A stretch of 64,000 nt of DNA from Sipunculus nudus. Lineage: Eukaryota; Annelida; Sipuncula; Golfingiida; Sipunculidae. The position numbers were made by a program, and so were the translations under genes. A model generated the notes under the pieces. The model did no database searches, was not told the origin of the DNA, and was given only the letters and a program-made list of their open reading frames with translations. Positions 59,173-64,000 of this stretch are shown in pieces (position 1 is the first letter of the stretch; each line of letters starts with the position of its first letter). The DNA is taken from positions 63,637,453 to 63,701,452 of the forward strand of contig CM049311.1 of NCBI GenBank assembly GCA_026874595.1, in the 5' to 3' direction.

Positions 59173-59361
59173 GCAGGTATCACCTGGGTTTGGAGGGACA
59201 TAGATCACTTGTCCTCATCTGCTGACATTCCAACTATCCAGGTAGAAAACACCAGTGCAGAACAGATCTTGTTGCGTGTATTAAGGTTAATCAGCGTCGA
59301 GAAGAAGTGTACAGTTCTCTGTGGATTACATTGTCTTATCTTATTAATGATGCAGCCAGCA
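59173..59361 (+). CDS. Candidate coding stretch (63 codons, no ATG)
   Basis: The plus-strand frame reads AGITWVWRDIDHLSSSADIP, then TIQVENTSAEQILLRVLRLI, then a Cys/Leu-rich end to a TAA. Acceptor-like tttcccag and cagtttag lie directly upstream, and TATCCAG|gtagaa at about 59240 is a possible donor. Composition is protein-like, but the minus strand is also open here (96 codons), and the start phase does not follow from the exon ending at 54424. Confidence 0.2.
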
Positions 59362-60008
59362 TAAGCCACTTGGCCTGATACAGTTTCAAGACATGTGTGG
59401 TCTGTATACATGTTTCCATGAATATTTATTGGCTTGCAGAGCTGTGATTTACAAATAATGCATGTCACTGGTTGGTTCAATTTGTAGGTTACCACAGATC
59501 ATGATGTGGTTCACAAAAGGGCACTTACCTTATATAAAGAAAAATTCATTACCCTGTATCCTACTAAAATTTGAGGAATTAGGCATGGTCCAAAAAGTGT
59601 TATTCTGCTATAAACTTTGCTATAACATGTTCCCTTGCCACAGATTTCTCTCTTGGAGGTTGATGCTCAACTGGATGTGGTCTTCAGAGTACTTTTGTAC
59701 CGCATCCCATTATCAAACACTGACTAGTTTATTTCTCCAATTTTCTCGAAACCACTCATAGGTGCTTACATTTTGTGTACACACTGAAAACAGGATGCAT
59801 TTCACATGTCAAAATCATGGGTATGCTGCTAGTATTTAAAGAAAAGTTCAACAGAGAGAAAATACTTTATCTGATTCATGCAGTGAAAAAAGTGTTTACA
59901 GCATCCTAAAACAGAAATGCATTGAGTACACTGAAAATATTTGTTCACTTTGGTCAGTGAGACTTTAATTATTTTATAAAAAAACATGCAAATGAAGCAT
60001 ATTTTATT

Positions 60009-61345
60009 GTGTCCGCCAAAACAAAGTTTTGCGGATACTATGTTTTTGACCGGGTTCCGACGCAGCTGCCAGTTGATTCCTTTTTTTCAGAGAACTCCTC
60101 TAAGACTACTTGACTGATTTTTCAAAAACTTACACCAATTATCAGGTCACATGTAAACTGGGACCTAACCAATTAGCATTGACCTCTGACCTTTCCTCTC
60201 TGCCTAGCATCCATTTGTGTGTCTGTTTCCACACATAAACCCACATATCTCGGGAACCATTTGACCAATCAGGAAATATATTTTGTACAAATGTAGCCCT
60301 TGGATAGCTTTATAACATACACTAAAAAATGGTGGTGCCACCTGCAACCATGTTTGCACAGTGTCCTTCTGTTCATCTACCATGGGTTAAAATCACTCAT
60401 ATCTCTGCAATAGTTTGACTAATTCACCTGAAATTCGGCATGCGTATACATCCTGGATAGCTTTCTTGATTTTATGACAGGTGGCGCCACCTACATTCAC
60501 GTTCATGCTGCAGACATCCATGCTTATATCTCTGGACTGGTTTAACGTATCTTCCTGAAAATTTGCATGTGTATAGATCTCACATAGCTCTTTATCATAC
60601 GCAAAACTTGTGGCACCACCTGCAATCATTTTTGCACAGAGTCTGTCTGTTTGTCTGCAGTGGGACAAATTCACTCATATCTCAGCAGTGGTTTGACATA
60701 TCTGCCTAAAATTTTGCAGGTTTATACATCCTGGACAACTTTCTTGATTTTATGAAAGGTGGCGCAACCTACATTCTAGTTTACGCTGCAGACATCCAAG
60801 CTCATATCTCGGGAACCGTTTGACCGATTGGGCCAAAAGTTTGTATGTGCATAGATTTCACATAGCTCTTCATTACACGCAAAACTGGTGGTGCCACCTG
60901 CTACCATTTTTGCACAGCGTCCATCTGTTTGTCTGCCGTGGGATAAAATCACTCCTACCTCGGCGATGGTTTGAAGATTCTGCCTAAAATTTTGCAGGTT
61001 TATACATCCTAGACAGCTTTCTTGATTTTATGACAGGTGGCGCAACCTACCTTCTAGTTTACATTGCAGACATCCAAGCTCATATTTCAGGAACCGTTTG
61101 ACCAATTGGGCCAAAATTTTGCATGTGTATAGATCTCACATAGTTCTTATTCATACACAAAATTGGTGGTGCAACCTGCAACCATTTTTGCACAAGTCCT
61201 CCTGTTTCTGCTGTGGGATAAAATCACTCGTATACATGTAGTGGTTTGACTTATCTGCCCAAAATTTTGCATATGTCTACAACTTGGACAGCTTTCTGGA
61301 TTTTGTTGAAGATGGGGCAACCTACACATTTCAGCTGCAGACATT
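60009..61345 (+). mobile_element. Tandem-unit element with a hairpin head (truncated right end)
   Basis: The head hairpin pairs TCCGC and AAAAC with GTTTT and GCGGA around an AAA loop (60012-60035), then reads ggatactatgttttt, the same phrase that follows the head hairpin of the element at 22859. Units of 278, 278 and 275 bp follow, with the landmark gtggcgcaacctac at 60481, 60759, 61037 and, in variant form, 61312. The words tctcgggaaccgtttgacc recur in each unit. No mirrored right end is found, so the element seems truncated. No coding region. Confidence 0.75.
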
Positions 61346-62349
61346 GATGCTAATATGCAACACACCTCACTCTATTCCCTTGCCACTCAATCCATGCCTC
61401 ACTTCACCTGTTCCACTCTGATTTTGGGGGATACACGTAATCGCTTGTCGACTACCCATATTCTAGTTTATTTATTTATTTTTTATACAAAAGCAAATCT
61501 AAAGAAGTATTTAAGTACAAACATAGTCAAGGGCAGGACTTGGAGTCCTGTTGATTTAGAGTCATGTAATTTATTGAATTTTATAATTTACGGGAGTGGC
61601 TTCCTGTCTGGTTATCCTCTTTAAAGAAAGTTTTAAGTGCACTTACCCTGTGGAAGGCTATATATATCATTAACATTGATAGTGATAGTGTTAAAGCGTA
61701 GCCCTGGATCAGTTCATGTAAAACATGCATGAATAGAATTACAATATCAAGAGTATTATGATTTATCAGGGGAGCTTTTTTATCATTAACCCAAAAGTAA
61801 TTTCCCAATAAATAATCACAATAAATTGTCTTATAATTTGAGTACAATCACTGATACATGACAGCTGTGAACAGGCTGGGGCAGATCTGTTACTGTACAT
61901 TACAGCTTGTTTCAGTTGTGTCTGCTTTGTGCCTAGGCTTGTTGCAACCTGTATCAGTAGATCCTTTTTTTTATATCTGTAGCATTTCCCAATTTGTATG
62001 TAATAATATGGTATCGACTGAGACACATGCTGTATTCTTAAGGTAACACTAGGTTATTTAGTTAGAATTGTCTCCTTTTAACACCCACTACTGATATCAT
62101 TGGACTTTGCAATGTTTGTGAGGTTATAGTTTTTGCTCAGTTTAAAAAAAATTAAAATTAGACTGTTATATCCTCTTTATCAGCAGTTACACATGCATGT
62201 ACCTGGTTAATATTAGGGCATGCGTATAAACATTTCTAATCAAGTCATTAAAGGCAAAACAACAAATATACAGTGCTTTTAGCTTTATAAATCGTCAAGG
62301 TTATATTGAAACTTCGAGTCATATCCCTATTCGTTAGCAATCAATGTTT
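61346..62349. other. Intron-like sequence, no supported gene
   Basis: Overlapping short frames on both strands (61355-62046) have no domain. Nothing else stands out. Confidence 0.45.
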
Positions 62350-62450
62350 TACATCGATACAACCGATACAGCATGCAACGCATTTCGGTTATCGTATCGA
62401 CGTCACGTATCGATTCGTATCGATATATTGATACAGCCCTAGTTAATATA
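62350..62450. repeat. GTATCGAT-rich repeat fragment
   Basis: CGTATCGA occurs at 62393, 62406 and 62416, with further atcgatac and tgatacagccctag words around it, forming many overlapping palindromes in otherwise AT-rich DNA with little CpG. The ending tgatacagccctag looks like the edge of a terminal repeat from a larger element, but the other edge is not seen. Confidence 0.45.
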
Positions 62451-64000
62451 CATGTATCATCTATTGGATACATTAATTCAAATAATAAAAATTGGTTACT
62501 CAAGTACTTTCGTAGAGAGTATAATAAAATATTTTATCAGTGTAAACAGCATATTTACTTTCTTTGTATTTTTATTATCACAATTTTTTAGTTGCCTAAG
62601 CTAACTTAATTTTAACTGTATTAATTAAGCTTTGTGTTGTAACTCTCATTTATTACTGTGGACCTCAAAGAATACAAATGAATTTATGTCAGGTTTGAAA
62701 TAGAAGTAATAGTCAAGCACACAGAACCAATTTAACTGAAATAATGCTGGGGAGCATAATTCTCATATCACAACTCTACAGGCACATAAAGAGACATAGA
62801 AATACTGAGGAAAGCCATGTCTTCATGCTTATGCTGTATTTAGCCAAAAAAGTACATAGACAGCTCTGTCATATAGTCAGGCTGTCTGACTGGATGTATA
62901 TCATGAGCTACCAGCCAATAAACCAGTAGCGTGTCAAGGTTTGTAAAATATGGTCATATTTCTGTGCTGTGGAAGCTACTGTTGTGATATTCTTGACTTT
63001 ATGAGTAAGTTATATCTGCTTGTGATTTATAACGTCAGGTAATATAATTATTTATAGCCTGTCAGTGTACATACTAAGCTCACATTCAAGGTCTTGCTTG
63101 GATGACAGCGCCACCATTTTCTGGCATTAACCATTCAGAGTCCAGCAGATTCTAAGATTATGGGAGAATATTTCCATGTGTTATAACATGGATAATGAAA
63201 TGGACAAAAGCATGGCTTAAGGCATATAGACCACTGTTAGAGTATTTATAGAACAAGAGTGGTTATACTGTGGTAACCAGAAAGAATTTTAATGCAGAGA
63301 GCTGATATGTGAGCTGTTGTATAATATAATTAAAATACTGGATATTAAATCCTTTTAATATAAAAATGACTTGTATTGCTTGGTATCTCAAGAATAGGTC
63401 TCACTGCTTTGTAGACCACTTAAAATACACTAAAGTACCAGTTGATGCCAAATAGAAAGACAGGAAAACTTGACACCTGCCAGGTTTAACACATGCCCGG
63501 TTACATGGTAATGAACTGAATTATTAAGAGAGCTTTCTTGAGAAGTGTAATCCATCAGAAGCATAAAATGTTCTAAGAATGAAAAAAGTACCAATGAAAG
63601 CATGTGCTTGTTCCAATTAGCATTGATTTTAAACTTTAAATAATAGATTAAAAGAAAATAATAGAAGTGGTTTACACTTACAGTGTATTCAGTGTAATTA
63701 CAGTGTAATTTCATTTTTACGTTTTCATGGAAAATAAGATGTTAATTTGCAGTATGCAAATTTTCCATGGGTTTCATGCAGTTCTGGCTTAAAATAGTAA
63801 TTTTATAATGAGTGGGAGAGGGGCATGAACCCCTGTGAATTTGTTTTTGTGATAACACAGTATTTCCACAGTTTTAGATGTAGATGTGATCACTGCAAAT
63901 CATTTTCAGCTTAAGGTTACTGTAGGGATCTTGAATATGCAGATTTCAATGAATCCGATCCAATTAGTATTGCTCGCCGTATCTTGTTGCAACTGTTTTT
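62451..64000. other. No supported feature
   Basis: AT-rich sequence to the window end. The minus-strand 94-codon frame at 63430-63714 is Tyr/Phe/Leu-rich without a domain. Confidence 0.5.

Noticed and set aside
1-64000. Searched for bacterial-type systems (operons, defence genes, phage, toxin-antitoxin pairs, group II introns)
   Set aside because: There are no long ORFs, no ribosome-binding-site-spaced gene runs and no matching domains; the sequence is clearly eukaryotic in organisation.

Overview
This window looks like intron-rich, repeat-rich animal DNA, most likely from a bivalve mollusc. It is AT-rich, has no long open reading frame (none above about 120 codons), no operons and no bacterial signals. 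Its dispersed repeats are of kinds I associate with molluscan genomes: elements headed by a hairpin followed by (CCGT)n, elements built from tandem units of about 280 bp containing AGGTCA words, and short elements with terminal inverted repeats. The organism call is an inference from these repeats.

Layout. 1-5.2 kb holds no supported gene and a four-copy 24-bp repeat. 5.2-9.0 kb is an AT-rich island bounded by long inverted repeats, with an unusual row of four hairpins inside. Directly after it (9.0-9.34 kb) is the best promoter and first-exon set: an ETS-type motif, a leader exon with a consensus donor, a 71-bp intron and a start exon of 58 codons. 9.34-22.8 kb is mostly intron-like, with a tRNA-like SINE, a 41-bp minisatellite and weak exon candidates. 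22.86-25.13 kb is a repeat with perfect 13-bp terminal inverted repeats and a core of 288-bp tandem units. 28.4-33.5, 40.5-41.9 and 47.6-50.2 kb are three copies of one non-coding family; the middle copy sits inside another inverted-repeat transposon (40.15-43.09 kb) with a 6-bp target duplication. 50.4-51.1 kb holds two exon candidates. 54.17-54.42 kb is the second well-supported exon. 54.89-56.09 kb is a pair of abutting MITEs sharing a TATA. 60.0-61.35 kb is a tandem-unit element related to the one at 22.9 kb. The rest has no supported feature.

How it fits together. The start exon at 9163-9337 ends one base into a codon and the exon at 54168-54424 begins with the two bases needed to complete it. 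The simplest reading is one plus-strand gene with an intron of about 45 kb holding most of the repeats. The downstream exon weakly resembles the WAVE-homology region of NHS-type actin-regulating proteins; this is a memory-based family guess that needs a profile search. All other exon candidates are low confidence because splice-like motifs and 30-100 codon open frames arise by chance in 64 kb of such sequence.
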